NCBI GenBank assembly: GCA_003024785.1
Contig: PUQB01000143.1
Coordinates: forward strand, 124,001-188,000
Length of the DNA stretch: 64,000 bases
Direction: 5' to 3'
Source: Selaginella tamariscina
Taxonomy: Eukaryota > Streptophyta > Lycopodiopsida > Selaginellales > Selaginellaceae
This document shows, piece by piece, positions 45,662 to 57,439 of the stretch (its first letter is position 1; each line of letters begins with the position of its first letter). The notes beneath the pieces were generated by a model. It was not told where the DNA came from. It ran no database searches and worked only from the letters and a program-made list of their open reading frames with translations. Position numbers and translations under genes: made by a program.

Positions 45662-46411
45662 CAGTAATGTTCATGGCAATCTTTTAAATGGCACCATACC
45701 TCCAGAGCTCCACCAGCTTGGAAGTCTAACTTACCTGTATATCTCTCTCTCTCTACACACAAACACCCAACTTAAAACACAATATATGTATTACGTATAT
45801 ATAGGCGTCCATAGAGATAAACACTTATTAACAAGTGCTTTATTAGCAATATGTCATCAAACTTCATATCTGGAAGCATTCCTGAAGAGTTTGGTCACAT
45901 TGTCAACTTGGACACTGTGTAAGTATAAATTTGAATTTTGCATTTTCGTTAGTTCTTATATGCTTTTCAGGGATTTATCCGGGAATCTATTGACTGGGCA
46001 TATACCGAGATCAATTGGTAACCTTCAACACATGCTTACCATGTAAGTATATATACATATATATCTAATGTGAATATATATGTATACGCATGTATGTATA
46101 TCTGTTTGCGCCTGCAGGATTCTAAGACACAACAAGCTCTCTGGAGAGATTCCTTCTGAAATTAGCAGCTTAAGGAGCGTCAGTCTGATGTAATATCTTT
46201 GGGGAGCATACCTCCGGAGTTAGGACAGCTCACAATGCTGAATGAACTGTAAGCTCTGGGTGTGTGTGGGTTGGGTATGTTTGTGCTTTTCCGTTGGTAT
46301 TTACTTGTTGTAATTTGAGACAGACACTTAGAAAAGAACGACTTATCTGGAAGTATACCTGTACAACTTGGCAACTGTATGAGCCTTTATCTGTAAGTGA
46401 CACACACACAG

Positions 46412-46444
<33 letters not shown>

Positions 46445-46600
46445 GAGAGAGAGTTAGGTTTATGCAGGCACGATGTCTGTACGTGTTTGTGTGTGCACGT
46501 GTGCATTAATGGTATTGGAATCTTATGTATTATATCAGGAACGTCTCATATAACAACTTATCGGGAGAAATACCTGCGAATATCATCTTCAACAAATTCT
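45662..46600 (+). pseudogene. ERECTA-family receptor kinase LRR fragment
   Basis: Seven 24-residue leucine-rich repeats lie one per exon with phase-matched GT-AG introns: NVHGNLLNGTIPPELHQLGS (45662-45735), ISGSIPEEFGHIVNLDTV (about 45850-45918), DLSGNLLTGHIPRSIGNLQ (45970-46043), LRHNKLSGEIPSEISSLRS (46118-46190), GSIPPELGQLTMLNEL (46203-46250), HLEKNDLSGSIPVQLGNCMS (46322-46393) and NVSYNNLSGEIPANI (46539-46590). The order and wording (NVHGN..., NVSYNNL... before the membrane segment) match the last repeats of ERECTA, the receptor that controls organ shape and stomata. The transmembrane and kinase parts are missing, the fifth repeat is truncated at its start, and no 5' part is present, so this is a relic. 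Confidence 0.8.
46400..46455. repeat. (CA)n/(GA)n microsatellite
   Basis: CACACACACA with interruptions, then GAGAGAGAG, in an intron of the ERECTA-like relic. Confidence 0.95.
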
Positions 46601-46609
46601 CCGACACAT

Positions 46610-47470
46610 GCAGTTTTTTTTTTTGAAAACCATAGAAAAATTATATATAATTTTAAAAGATATAACTTGACACATAACTTTTTTGTGAGTGTAATTTTTA
46701 ATACATGTTATAATCACATGTGATATTTTTTCTTTGTTAGACATATTAATGAATTAATTTTATCATTAAATGTTGTTCTCTTTCTCTCCTTCTCTCACAC
46801 AATTAATTATAATATTAATAAAAAGTTTGTCTATTTATTTATTTTCTTTTATAAATAACTTTGTCTAAATTCATAATTTATATTATTTAATTATGTTTTA
46901 TAAAACACATTTAGAATTACATTATAATAATGATTATATTAATATAATTAATAAATTGATTTCATTATTAATGTAAAGAATAAAGTGATAAACTAACAAA
47001 TTTGTACATTCGTAAGTACATGATAAATTAAAAACCCTAACATGTGTGAGTCAGTCACAACCGAGTACTGGATATGCTGATTTCATCTTAGTTGTAGCCG
47101 AGTATTGAGTATGTAAATTTCACAATTCTAAGTATGCCAATTCTGATTCCAGGTCCAATTCCAAGGGCCTGACAAATGTGCAAGTGAATTCATCTCTCTG
47201 AGCTGTTGCACTACGGGCACACAAATTTGGACATACATATAATGTATATAATAATGTCATGTAAGCACACACATATGCATTCAACCTTTTATGTGCATGT
47301 GCTGTGTATATATGCCTTTGACAATGATGATTTTAATAATCATTTATTGAAGTATAGTTATGCTATAACAATGTATATGTAATATATGTGCTCTCAAATT
47401 ATATTGTGAACTTAATATAACATGCACACTCAAGTACAAACACACATATACTAAGTTAATCGATTTTTTG
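46610..47470. other. AT-rich intergenic DNA, no gene seen
   Basis: Strongly AT-rich with no frame beyond chance and no repeat family recognised. Confidence 0.5.
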
Positions 47471-47478
47471 TGCATGTA

Positions 47479-47608
47479 GGGCACATTGTCTTTGAAAATT
47501 GCTGAGTGCTACATGGCAGTGGATGCTATAGAGGATGCCATTCAGGTCTACTACAAAGGTTCTACATATGCATACACATCGTATGTGTATATTTATTTAT
47601 GTATCTAT

Positions 47609-47656
<48 letters not shown>

Positions 47657-47717
47657 TGCTATTACAGTGTTGGAAAATTGCCTTAGCATACTTTTGCATC
47701 TTCTGTATACTTGTCCC

Positions 47718-47751
<34 letters not shown>

Positions 47752-48320
47752 TGTGCACATACACACAAGTTATAATTGATTATATAATTCTAGTATATAG
47801 TTTTATTTATTAATAACATAATATATGTAATATATATAAGCTTTATATTCAACAAAGTTATCACCAAAGGAGAACTCCTCAACACATGGATGCAAGACTT
47901 ACACTGGCATCTCTTCTTTTGAAATGCTCAACAGTTGAGGATGCTGTTACGCTTCTGAAACCTCCACAAGTTACAGGTTTGATGATAAAAAACTAAAATA
48001 ATAACACTATGTATGCATGTTTCTCAAACACTATTATAATTTATTCATAATTAAGGATAGTTCTACACACACACACACATACACACACACACACACACAT
48101 GCATGCACACACTATACTATTATTACGTGTGAACTTTTGACAGATACATCACTGTCATGACTTTATTGGTGGCAAAATGGAAGGATAAAGATGAAATTAG
48201 CAAAAATTGATCATGGACAAGGAAAGCTCTATATACACAACACATGGAAACTGTTCGATAATAAAGAGAGATCAATTTCAAAGGAGGTGCCATGGTTCTA
48301 GCGATTAGTGATGCCATCTA
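47479..48320 (+). pseudogene. TPR fragment similar to TFIIIC subunit GTF3C3
   Basis: GTLSLKIAECYMAVDAIEDA followed by IQVYYK (47479-47560), then after an intron DARLTLASLLLKCSTVEDAV and TLLKPPQVT (about 47890-47975), then WWQNGRIKMKLAKI (about 48160-48205). The order and wording (LKIAECY, AI.FYYKA, DARLTLASLL, AISLL.PP) resemble TPR repeats of the tau131/GTF3C3 subunit of TFIIIC, which recruits RNA polymerase III. Only three pieces remain, with altered frames between them. Confidence 0.5.
47611..48112. repeat. Cluster of (CT)n and (CA)n microsatellites
   Basis: (CT)15(CA)8 at 47611-47656, (CT)n(CA)n at 47717-47752 and (CA)n at 48065-48112; a (GT)n(GTGG)n tract follows at 48330-48358. Confidence 0.95.
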
Positions 48321-48559
48321 GCTGAAAGGTGTGTGTGTGTGTGGGTGGGTGGGTGTGTCTATGTGTTCTCAATCATTTTTCCTCTTTGTATATGTACATA
48401 TGATATATGCATCTTATATTTAATACAACTACAACTTGAAAGTTTGCTAGTTTACTTACATTGTATATATAATTTATATATTTTTATGCAATATATAACT
48501 TTAAAGCGATTTACGATGATTTTAATATGATGATTAATAATTTTCATTGTTATGGAGTA

Positions 48560-49075
48560 TACTAGGTATGATCATGAATGCCAAGAAGAGATACTGGATC
48601 TATGCCACTGCTGTGAGCAAGAGCAAGATGATGTGTTTTGAAGCTTTTGAAGATAGGGTTAAGAATATACATTCACTATGGGAGGATATCACATGGTAGA
48701 AGTTCCATATATAATAGGAAAACTCAAGAGAGATGTCACTTGGGAAACCATTAATTAAATTAACTTTTAAATATTAAATTTAAGTTATATTAATATACAT
48801 AATAATAATAAGAAAATTATAGGATAAAACAATAACCATAAACCATATGTGCAAATGCATTGAGTAACTACATATAATTTTATATTTAAAAAACCACACT
48901 ATATAACCATGGTTGTAAACTACATTCAAAAACCACATGTATCCAACGATTGCATCCGTATTTTAATCATATGTGGCTTTTAAAAAATAAAAATTACAAC
49001 ACAAAATCACATGTAATGTTACAAAGGGACCGTTGTGCTTTCATTTTTGTGTCTTGGTTAGATTTCTGGCAAGTT
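48560..49075. other. AT-rich DNA, no certain gene
   Basis: A short frame at 48567-48699 (MIMNAKKRYWIYATAV, then FEAFEDRVKNIHSLWEDITW) is unrecognised. The rest is AT-rich. Confidence 0.35.
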
Positions 49076-49079
49076 AAGT

Positions 49080-49335
49080 GTGTTGGAGAACACCCCTAGG
49101 GTTGCCCTAACCACCTAGGGTTTAGGGGTAGGAATAGAGATTTGTCCCCAGAGTCTAACTCTTTATATATATATATATGGGTTGGCATTTAGTGCTAGCC
49201 CATTTACTTAAATAGTAAAACAAAAGGCAATTTAGGTAGAGTATAGAGAATCCCATCATTTTCCCTAATGGAGCTTTAACTTGTGTTGTTAACTTATTGT
49301 GTTGCCCAATTTTCAACGGGTAGGGGTACATCATA
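49080..49335 (+). repeat. Family-A LTR remnant
   Basis: CACCCCTAGGGTTGCCCTAA, GGGTTGGCATTTAGTGCTAG and TTTCAACGGGTAGGGGTACA follow in the same order as in the family-A LTRs (compare 23030-23345), with a TA microsatellite expansion at 49165-49178. Confidence 0.75.
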
Positions 49336-49719
49336 TCAAGGCTGAAACTAATAACAAAGTAAGAACGGAATCTTTTAGTAAAAAAATGAAGCGAGAAAAA
49401 AAAATGAAAAAAGATATGCTTAAGTAATTAGTATTATAAAAGATCAGGCAACAATTGGTGTTGAATTGAAATACTCAAAATCTAATCCTATCCTCTATCT
49501 ATGAGAGCCTAGCATCCATAAACCACAGGTGTAGATCTGAATCTGGACCCTTGGTTTTGGATTTGAATATGGGCCATCAACTCTTGATCTTGGAATATCC
49601 CAAAAAACATTCTAATGTTGGCATATCCTAGTACCAGCATTAAATCAACTTGGTATTGGCATATTTTGGTATCGGCATTATCATCGTTTTAGTATATTTG
49701 ATGGTTCATGACACTGTCC

Positions 49720-50756
49720 CCCCTATTTGATAACGAGTTCCATGAGCTGCAGCACGTCTCAAGTGCAGTCACTTGAAGAGTAACCAACCCAATCAACAAG
49801 GGCTTACCACAAAGAAGTTTAGAATCTAAGATAACAGCAACCTTGTACTCTAATGTACCATACAGTTGATTATCAATAATAGCTTTGTAAATATCTTCAT
49901 TTGTAGATTGCTTATCAGTTCCATAAAATTTAGCTAGGGCATTTGTTTTAATACTTTCATAAGCCTTTAACTGCTTATGCTGGAAGAGAAGTTTTTAGGA
50001 ATTAACAATTTCATCTTTTCCAATATCGTTTGGTCTAGAAGTCTTTCCTTAATTTCTTCAATCAATGCTTCACAAAAGTAATTTTAAAACTCAAGAGTTT
50101 CTTGTATATCTTCACCAATTATTGTCATAGCATTGGGATGCTTCTATACATGTTTCTTTTCATTATGCCTCTTAAAGCTGCTAAGGCTCCATCAACCTTC
50201 CCAAAGTTTGAAATAACATGATACATTCTAATGTCTAAAGCACCATCATTCAAATCAAATGACTAATTTTGAAAATCAACTTTAATTTTCACAATTGTGG
50301 CATTACATAAACCTTCAACCATTATAACATCAATATAGCTCTGGTAAAAGGCCAAACTTAGCCCCAGGGGATTTACAAAATGTAAACAATCCAGACCATG
50401 TGTGTCCATAAGGTTAGAGATTAGTCCCCAAGTATCTGGATGTTTAGATGTGTAATCTCACTCACATATTCGATTTTTTAGAAGTTCAAATGTCTTACCC
50501 TTTGAGTTCTTATTAAAGTTTTGAAATATTTTGGGTTTTACCTTAATCCTTCCTCAAGTAAAAATTGTGAAATAAGGCCCCTATAGGTAAATTTTATTAT
50601 TTTGGGTATCACTAAAGAGTAAACCCCTCATGAGCTTAGCAAGCTCATATGCTCAAAACTGTCAATAAGAAAGTGGAGAATATACACCACCTTAAAGCTT
50701 CTCGATTCATCAAATAGTTGTAGCTTTTGATTTTTTAACACTTTAAGCAAGGGTTC
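49720..50756 (-). pseudogene. hAT-like (ZNF862-type) transposase relic, C-terminal side
   Basis: Broken minus-strand frames give FGKVDGALAALRGIMKRNM (about 50150-50205) and CEALIEEIKERLLDQTILEK (about 50010-50075), wording typical of the late part of plant hAT-like zinc-finger-862 proteins. Stops are frequent. The N-terminal side continues beyond the inserted family-B element at 56476. Assignment is tentative. Confidence 0.35.
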
Positions 50757-51179
50757 TGTCAAGCCACGATCCAAGAACAAAGAAGTGAGTAGGATTCCAA
50801 GAACAAGGAAGCTTGACTCAGAAGTAGGACAAGAACTAAGAACCAGGAACAAGACAAGAGTAAGAGGCAAGTAACAAGACAAGATTAATCGTATAAAGAC
50901 TAGTGTTGATAGTAACTGATTGTACAACAATTAGGTCGGAGCTTTTATACTCACAACTCCAAGCTAATCTGGTCATGAGCTAAAAATAGTGACCCTTATC
51001 CTCTAGGCATATCCTGTAGTATATCCTATAGGCATATCCTGTAGGAATATCCTGCAAGCATATCCTGTAGGTATATCCTGTAAGTATATCCTAAGAATAT
51101 CATTAGGCTTGTAGGTATATCCTATAGGCATATCCTGTAACCGTATCCTGTATCTTGCATCTTATATCGGTTGTGACAG
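50757..51179 (-). repeat. 3' LTR of family-B copy 2
   Basis: 423 bp. It holds a perfect TATAAAAG (minus strand, 50949-50942) and TTGATAGTAACTG at 50906-50918, complementary to the primer site. Confidence 0.92.
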
Positions 51180-51189
51180 CACCTCTCTC

Positions 51190-52532
51190 CTAAGGACGAG
51201 TTTCCACGAGTCTTGGACCTGGTTTAACAGGATAACGCCGATGGAAAGCAGCAACTTTGGAAGAAGCATGCAGTAAGTTGGATGCAGGTTCAAGTGCGAT
51301 CGGTAGGCAAATAACCTTTTTAATCCACAAGTATTGAAGTTGGCGGTGATGAAGACGAGAATCAAGGATGGCTACAACTTCGTACTCAGGTTCACCATCA
51401 ATGACCACATGAGGGGGAGGAGAAGAAGCACGACCAGGAAGAGAAGAAGGATGATACGGCTCCAACAAAGAGGTGTGAAACACAGGATGAAGTTTCACCG
51501 TAGATGGTAACTCGAGTCGGAAAGCTACAGGATTGACCTCACCGCAATCCTGTAAGGGCCCAATCGTTAAAATCCAACTTAAAGAAGGCTGTTGGTGCGA
51601 ATATGCGACGAAGAAGCCACACGAGATCACCAATCTTGTATGCAGGTGCCGTTTGACGATGAGCATCAGCATGACGCTTGTACCGTTCCTCTGCCTGCTG
51701 AAGATGAACGGAGATCCTCATGTACCTGATGAAGATGCTGGAACGATCCTGTACTGCAGGAGCGGAAGAAGAAGGAAAGAGAGAGAGAGCAAAGTCAAAA
51801 CGTGGATGGTAGCCTGTAAGAGCAAAGAAAGGTGTCTGGCCTGTAAATGCGTGAACGGAGTTGTTGTAGGCAAACTCCGCCATTGGAAGAAGGTCCAACC
51901 AGTTGTCCTGTTGGTAACTGATGAAGCAGCGAAGATATTGCTCCAAGGTCTGAATCGTGCGTTCTGACTGCCCATTAGTTTGTGGATGGTATCCTGAAGA
52001 AAGGTCCGCTTTAACCTGTAGACTCCGGAGAAGTTCTCGCCAAAACTTGGACATGAATTGTGGGCCTCGATCAGAAACAATGCTCTCAAGAAGACCATGT
52101 GTCAAATACTTCGCGGATCACCAACTCAGGTTGTCTGGCCTGTACAGTCTTGTGACATGGTAGGAAATGAGCTGTTTGGTGAAACGGTCAACCACACAAG
52201 AACTGCATCAAATCCACAAGGAGGAAGATCTGTGAGGAAATCCATAGAAATGGATCTCCAAGGAGCAGAAGAACAGGAAGAGGACAAAGAAGACCAGAGG
52301 GCGCGTGACGAGGCATCTTCGACCTATTGCAGGTGTCACAACTCCGTACAAACTTGTCCACAAAACCTCGCAACCCAGGCCACCAATAGTTGCGAGTCAC
52401 CAACTCAACTGTCTTGGCCACACCAAAATGTCCTGTACGGGGTATCATGACAATCCTGTACCACACGAGTCTGCAAACACCAACAGGAACATACAGGAGA
52501 CCTTCCGTATAGGAGTCCGTCCTGTATGGCAA
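51190..52532 (-). pseudogene. Integrase and chromodomain of family-B copy 2
   Basis: Minus strand: HFGVAKTVELVTRNYWWPGL and CDTCNRSKMPRHAPSG (zinc part, 52310-52460), [19 protein letters not shown] and [19 protein letters not shown] (core Asp and Glu, 51920-52085), FRLELPSTVKLHPVFHTSLL (51450-51520), then a chromodomain EYEVVAILDSRLHHRQLQYL (51320-51390). In the chromodomain both conserved Trp codons have become stops (TAA, TGA). The core frame 51539-52105 is 188 codons and otherwise intact. Confidence 0.9.
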
Positions 52533-52599
52533 ACAACTTGTAGTCTATACGGGAACTGGAGGAAGAGGAACTTGCGATGTCAGGACTAATGTGTGAAAA

Positions 52600-53935
52600 C
52601 ACATTCCTTGCCAAGTCGTCTATAGCCAACTGCAAACGGATGTCCTGTAGGAGTGTGGAATCTGCTGGAGCCTGATGAACTTGTAGTGCTGCAAGCCGAA
52701 GTCGATCAGGACCCAACAACACTTGCTTTTGACAGTCATATGCAGGATCGCCCGGGGTCGGTGCAAGGTAAGAGCGCCTAGACAATGCATCCGCCTTGCC
52801 ATTTCAAAAACCAGGCCTGTAGATGATGACGAAATCAAAACGTGATAGGAACTCCGCCCACCTAGCCTGTCGCGACTGAGAACTCGAGCCGTTTGAAAAT
52901 ACTCCAGGTTCTTGTGATCCGTAAGAACTTGTACAGGATGCGCAGCACCTTCCAGGAAATGTGCCACTCCTCGAACGAATCCACAATGGCCTTGAGTTCC
53001 TTGTCATGAATCTCGTAATTGATCTCCACCGAAAGGAACTTACGAGAGTGAAAAGCTACAGGATGAAGCAACTTATCTTCTCCAACTTGTGATAGAACAG
53101 ATCCTACTGCAAAATCCGAGGCATCTGCTTCAACAAAGAAGGGACGAGAAGGATCAGGATGTGTTAAAATCGGAGTTGTGTAAGATCCTTGAGTGTTGTG
53201 AATGCATGTTCGCCTTGTCGGACCAAGAGAACACTCCTGTGCACTTGGTGAGTTCCGTGAGTGGAAGTACACGCTTGGAAATCCTATATGAAACGCCTAT
53301 AGAAGTTTGCAAAGCCAAGGAAACATTGTACATCTCGTACAGACTTGGGCCTCTCCCACTCCGATAGTCTTCACCTTGTGCATGTCCATGGAAACGCCAG
53401 AAGAGAGATGTAGCCCAAGAACTCACAATATCCCTGTTGAAGAAACACTTCTCCAACTTCGCATACAGGCCATGCTCGCGAAGCCTTTGTAGACTAGTCG
53501 TACATGCTTGTCATGACCGCCTGTCCTTGGAGAAAATTAAAATGTCATCGAGGTAGATTATCACAAATTGGTCCAAGAAGTCACGAAAGATGTCGTTCAT
53601 CATGTGTTGGAACACGGTTGGGCATTGGTAAGTCCGAAAGGCATCACCGTACTCAAGTGTCCATACCTTATAGAAAGGTAGTCTTCTCACTCATCGCCTG
53701 ACGAATTCGTACAAGATTGTAAGCCCCTCGTAAGTCATCTTCGTGAACACTTTGCTCTTGCAGCCAATGAGAAGTTTGGGATCAATGGCAACGGGTACGG
53801 TTCCGAATGATGACTTAATTCAAACCTCTGTAGTCCACAACCAAACGTAAACTCCATCTTTCTTCTTAACAAAGAAGATAGGTGCTCTGCAGGGGACTTT
53901 GAGTGACGAATAAAGCCAGATGCCAAGTTTTCTTG
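52600..53935 (-). pseudogene. RT-RNase H of family-B copy 2
   Basis: Same motifs as copy 1 ([47 protein letters not shown]-like) spread over at least six frames. One- and two-base deletions are frequent, for example around 53190, 53390, 53520 and 53740. Confidence 0.88.
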
Positions 53936-54676
53936 ATGTACTGACGAAGAACCTCCAATTTATAGTGATAGTGCATAAATCGATCCGAACGGTGGAGTCT
54001 TTCCTTCCAAAGATCGATACAGTTGTAACCTGTGACTAGGAAGAACTAGCCTTGTGTTTGTCAAAAACGTTCTGAAAGGAGTGATACTTGAATGGCAGGG
54101 AAGAAGGAGGAGAAGAAGAAGGAGATTGAAAAACAGAGGAGTCAGATATAAGAAAGGTAGAAGAGGATGTAGGAGTTACTTGGAAGGCAAAAAGATGAAA
54201 AGGAGCATATCAGTGGCAAGTTCATGCATGGTAGTGGTAAGAACTCGAGAGGAGAAGGAGGGAGCTGTGATTGAAAAAGAGGAAGGATCTTGGGGTGGAA
54301 CAGAAAAGAGTAATGAAAAGAGGCAGGATTGGGAAAAACATGTATGGATGTTGACAAATGTACAAGATTGGAAGAATCCTGTACAGAAGTTTGTGGATGC
54401 ACAGGAGTGAGGAGAGCCTGCGGATGTGCTGAGGAACTGACATGAGATAAATCCTGTCGAAGAGGAGTCTTCAACACTGATACAGGAACAGGCACGGGCA
54501 ATCCTGTACTTGTACTGCCTCAAACATTAAGGATGTATCCTGCACATAGGAAGGTACAGGATTGATCCTGGTTGTTGGAGAGGAAAACGTGAGCATCCTA
54601 AACCTCCAGTCAATTTGAGGATTTACAACAACGAACCATGGCATGCCCAAAATGATAGGAGTTGACCGAGTCTTGA

Positions 54677-54979
54677 TTAAGTTGAAAAAATCGAATAGTT
54701 GAATGCGCCATGACTACAAGAGAGAGATTTGGTAGCATGGGTAACTACGCCAGAAGCAATCAGACGACCATCGGCCACCTCTACAAGAACTTCACGCTTT
54801 AACTTCACCACCGGAATGCAATGTTGAGTTGCAAAAGTGTTATCCATGAAACATGCATTTGCACCAGTGTCTAACAGGGCAAACTCCTTGAGCTCTTGAT
54901 TATTGAAATGAATGCGTACAGGAAACTTGAGTGATGGAATGGTATGAGCAGCACCAATGGAGCATGTACCTACGTCCAA
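54677..54979 (-). pseudogene. Protease region of family-B copy 2
   Basis: LKEFALLDTGANACFMDNTF carries the aspartic protease DTGA site; followed by HCIPVVKLKREVLVEVADGR as in copy 1. It is in a single frame here, which shows where the frame of copy 1 is broken. Confidence 0.85.
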
Positions 54980-54990
54980 CTTCGTGACTC

Positions 54991-55966
54991 CTAAACGAAG
55001 TGAACATTGAAGTTTTCCGACTGAACTTCAGCTTCAACTTCACGCGTCCTGAACTTCCTGGCTTTAATAGGACATTCCGCCGCCTTGTGTCCTGCTTCAC
55101 CACAATACAAACATAGATTTTCACTGCGGCGATGTTGCTTCTCAGCAGCAGAAAGTGAGCCACGCTTGTATTTTTCAACCTCCATAGGAACTACTCCAGA
55201 AGGTGTCGCATGAGTATGTACCTCAGCTGCAGAATTGGTTTGTAGGAACTGCTGACAAGATTTTTCTTGACGACCCTCAAACAAGCGATTATCGCAGCGA
55301 ATGGCCTGTTACATGATCTCCATTAATGTTTGGGCATCCGGTAATGTAAGGAGAAGGTCCTCCACATCATCCATCAACCCAAAACGGAAGTGTTCAATCA
55401 ATGCAATCTCGTCCCATGGAATGTTCGTGCAAAATTACTGAAATTCGGATGCATAGACGGAAGCTGATCGAGATCCTTGTGTGAGCTTTCATAACTTTAT
55501 GCATGCAGAATGGTACTTATTGGGATCTCCAAAGCAAGCTTCAAAGGCAGCCACGAAACCTTCAAAGTCTTTCATTAATGGGTCGTCACGCTCCAGCAAA
55601 GGGGTAACCCAAGCCCGTGGAGATCCAACTAGTAGGGATGCCAAAAGGCCAACCTTTTGTGCATTAGTCAAGTAACGGCATAGTTGCATGCAAATCAAAA
55701 GCCTGATCTGATTTAGGAACCCTTGAAAATCAGCACAATTGCCATTGAATTTTTCCAGCATGTTGATCTTCAGCTTCGAAGAAGTGTTCGATGGAGAGGA
55801 AACCACGGATGCTTGAGAGAGCCTGCGCAGTAGCCTTGGAGGATGCATCAACAACTGCATGCACCACATTGGTGGAACCTTGCAGATTTGTGATCACTTG
55901 GCGTAAAGTGTCCAGCTCATGAAGCAATATTTGGTGCTCGCATTGAAATTGCTCAAAATCGGCCAT
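54991..55966 (-). pseudogene. gag of family-B copy 2
   Basis: Starts MADFEQFQCEHQILLHELDT at 55966; core CADFQGFLNQIRLLICMQL and FEGFVAAFEACFGDPNKYH; CCHC knuckle CLYCGEAGHKAAEC near 55090-55135. Frame changes near 55770 and 55490 and a stop near 55310. Confidence 0.88.
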
Positions 55967-56043
55967 GATTTATGAAAAAAGGAGGAAAACAAAAGAGAAG
56001 AATCAAGGAAAAAAAGTAGTTAAAAATCAGAAAGCTATGAAAG

Positions 56044-56056
56044 CAGTTACTATCAA
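56044..56056 (-). other. Self-priming primer-binding site, family-B copy 2
   Basis: CAGTTACTATCAA, identical to copy 1 and complementary to 50906-50918. The 5' LTR of this copy lost the matching 13-mer through a small deletion near 56230. Confidence 0.75.
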
Positions 56057-56058
56057 AT

Positions 56059-56475
56059 TGTCAAGCCATGATCCAGGAACAAGGAAGTGAGCAGGATTTT
56101 GAGAACAAGGAAGCTTGACTCAGAAGTAGGACAAGGAGCAGGATAAGAATTAGGAATCAGGAACAAGACAAGAGCAGGAGGCAAGGAGCAAGACAAGACA
56201 AGATTAATCGTAAAAAGACTAGTGTTGATAGTACAACAATTAGGTCGGAGCTTTTATACTCACAACTTCAAGCGAATCTGGTCATGATTCTAATCTAGTT
56301 ATGAGCTAAAAATAGTGACCCTTATCCTCTAGGCATATCCTGTAATATATCATGTAGGAATATCCTACAGCCATATCCTATAAGTATATTTTATAGGAAT
56401 ATTCTGTAGGAATATCCTACATGCATATCATGTAACTCATATCTTATATTCTGCATCCTATATTGGGTCGTGACA
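56059..56475 (-). repeat. 5' LTR of family-B copy 2
   Basis: 417 bp, TGTCAAGCCATG to GGTCGTGACA. It retains the TATAAAAG box (minus strand) near 56250 but has a deletion of about 10 bp over the inferred transcript start. Confidence 0.92.
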
Positions 56476-57430
56476 GGTTTTAGAATCTCACAAAGCTTTT
56501 TAAGGTGACTATAGCTTTTTAAAGGTGGAAAAAATTTAGCACACATAGTGGCTTAGTAAACATTTTTCAAAACATTTAACCATGTTTAACTTTTAGAAAA
56601 GAATGCAATAACTCTATTTACTAATCCATTAATTTGTTCAAACTTCCCCCACTTGTTTTCTTAGCAGTTACAAGTACATATAGATTTGTTCTATGAGCTA
56701 CACATTTTATACTTGTCATGAATGAATTAATATCATTCAGCCTTTGTTGCAACCCTAGTTCTTCTTCCAATCATCATAGCAACTCAAATGCTATACATTT
56801 GCCCACATCAAGTTTCCACTCTTCCTTTGCCCTCTAAAGCTCACCAAAAATCATTACACCATCACATTTAGCAACTGGAATAATCGCCAAGTAACTTTGT
56901 TAAGTTCCACACAAACCCCAAACAAAATCATATGCTTAGTGATGCTTAAATCTGTTAATTTATCAATTACAGTTCCAAATTATAGATTATTCTGCATTTT
57001 TTCTATTATACTTAAATGAATTGATTTGGATATATTCATAAGAAACTCTACTCTTTTTCATTATGGTAAAGATTTGGAATATTCATCACCTCATTTAACT
57101 TATGCAAAATTATCAAACCCGAAAATCTTCTTATATGCATGCATTCTTTATAAATGCATCTAAATAACTTCACCATGATTTTGTCTACAACCACCTTCCT
57201 CCTCTTGTTTGTCTTCTCCAACAAATATTTACCTTTAACAACAAGCTAGGATGTATGTTTGTGTGCATTGGGTGCCAACATGATCTCTAAAAATAATTGT
57301 CTTGAAATTTACAATTTCACTTTTGTTAAACATTGTTCTGTTTTTTTTAATTTTCTCTACAAACAAAGTAGAAAACTCTTCCCAACTTTGTATCATGCTA
57401 TAACCAATCAAATTTATTTTTCCATTCATC
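56476..57430 (-). pseudogene. hAT-like transposase relic, N-terminal side
   Basis: Broken frames include INSFMTSIKCVAHRTNLYVL (about 56690-56750), matching the CxxHxxNL-type block of hAT proteins, and KGKYLLEKTNKRRKVVVDKI (57180-57240). It is separated from its C-terminal side (49720-50756) by the family-B element. The match is by eye and modest. Confidence 0.35.
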
Positions 57431-57439
57431 TATTCATTT

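Larger units (their letters stand above)
50757..56475 (-). mobile_element. Complete family-B chromovirus, copy 2 (decayed)
   Basis: LTRs 50757-51179 and 56059-56475 share the ends TGTCAAGCC...GTGACA with copy 1. The flanks GGTTC (50752-50756) and GGTTT (56476-56480) fit a 5-bp target duplication with one change. A purine-rich tract (minus strand AGGAGAGAGGTG) precedes the 3' LTR at 51180-51192 and the self-complementary primer site lies at 56044-56056. Gag, protease, RT, RNase H, integrase and chromodomain are all present but broken by many small deletions. Confidence 0.93.
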
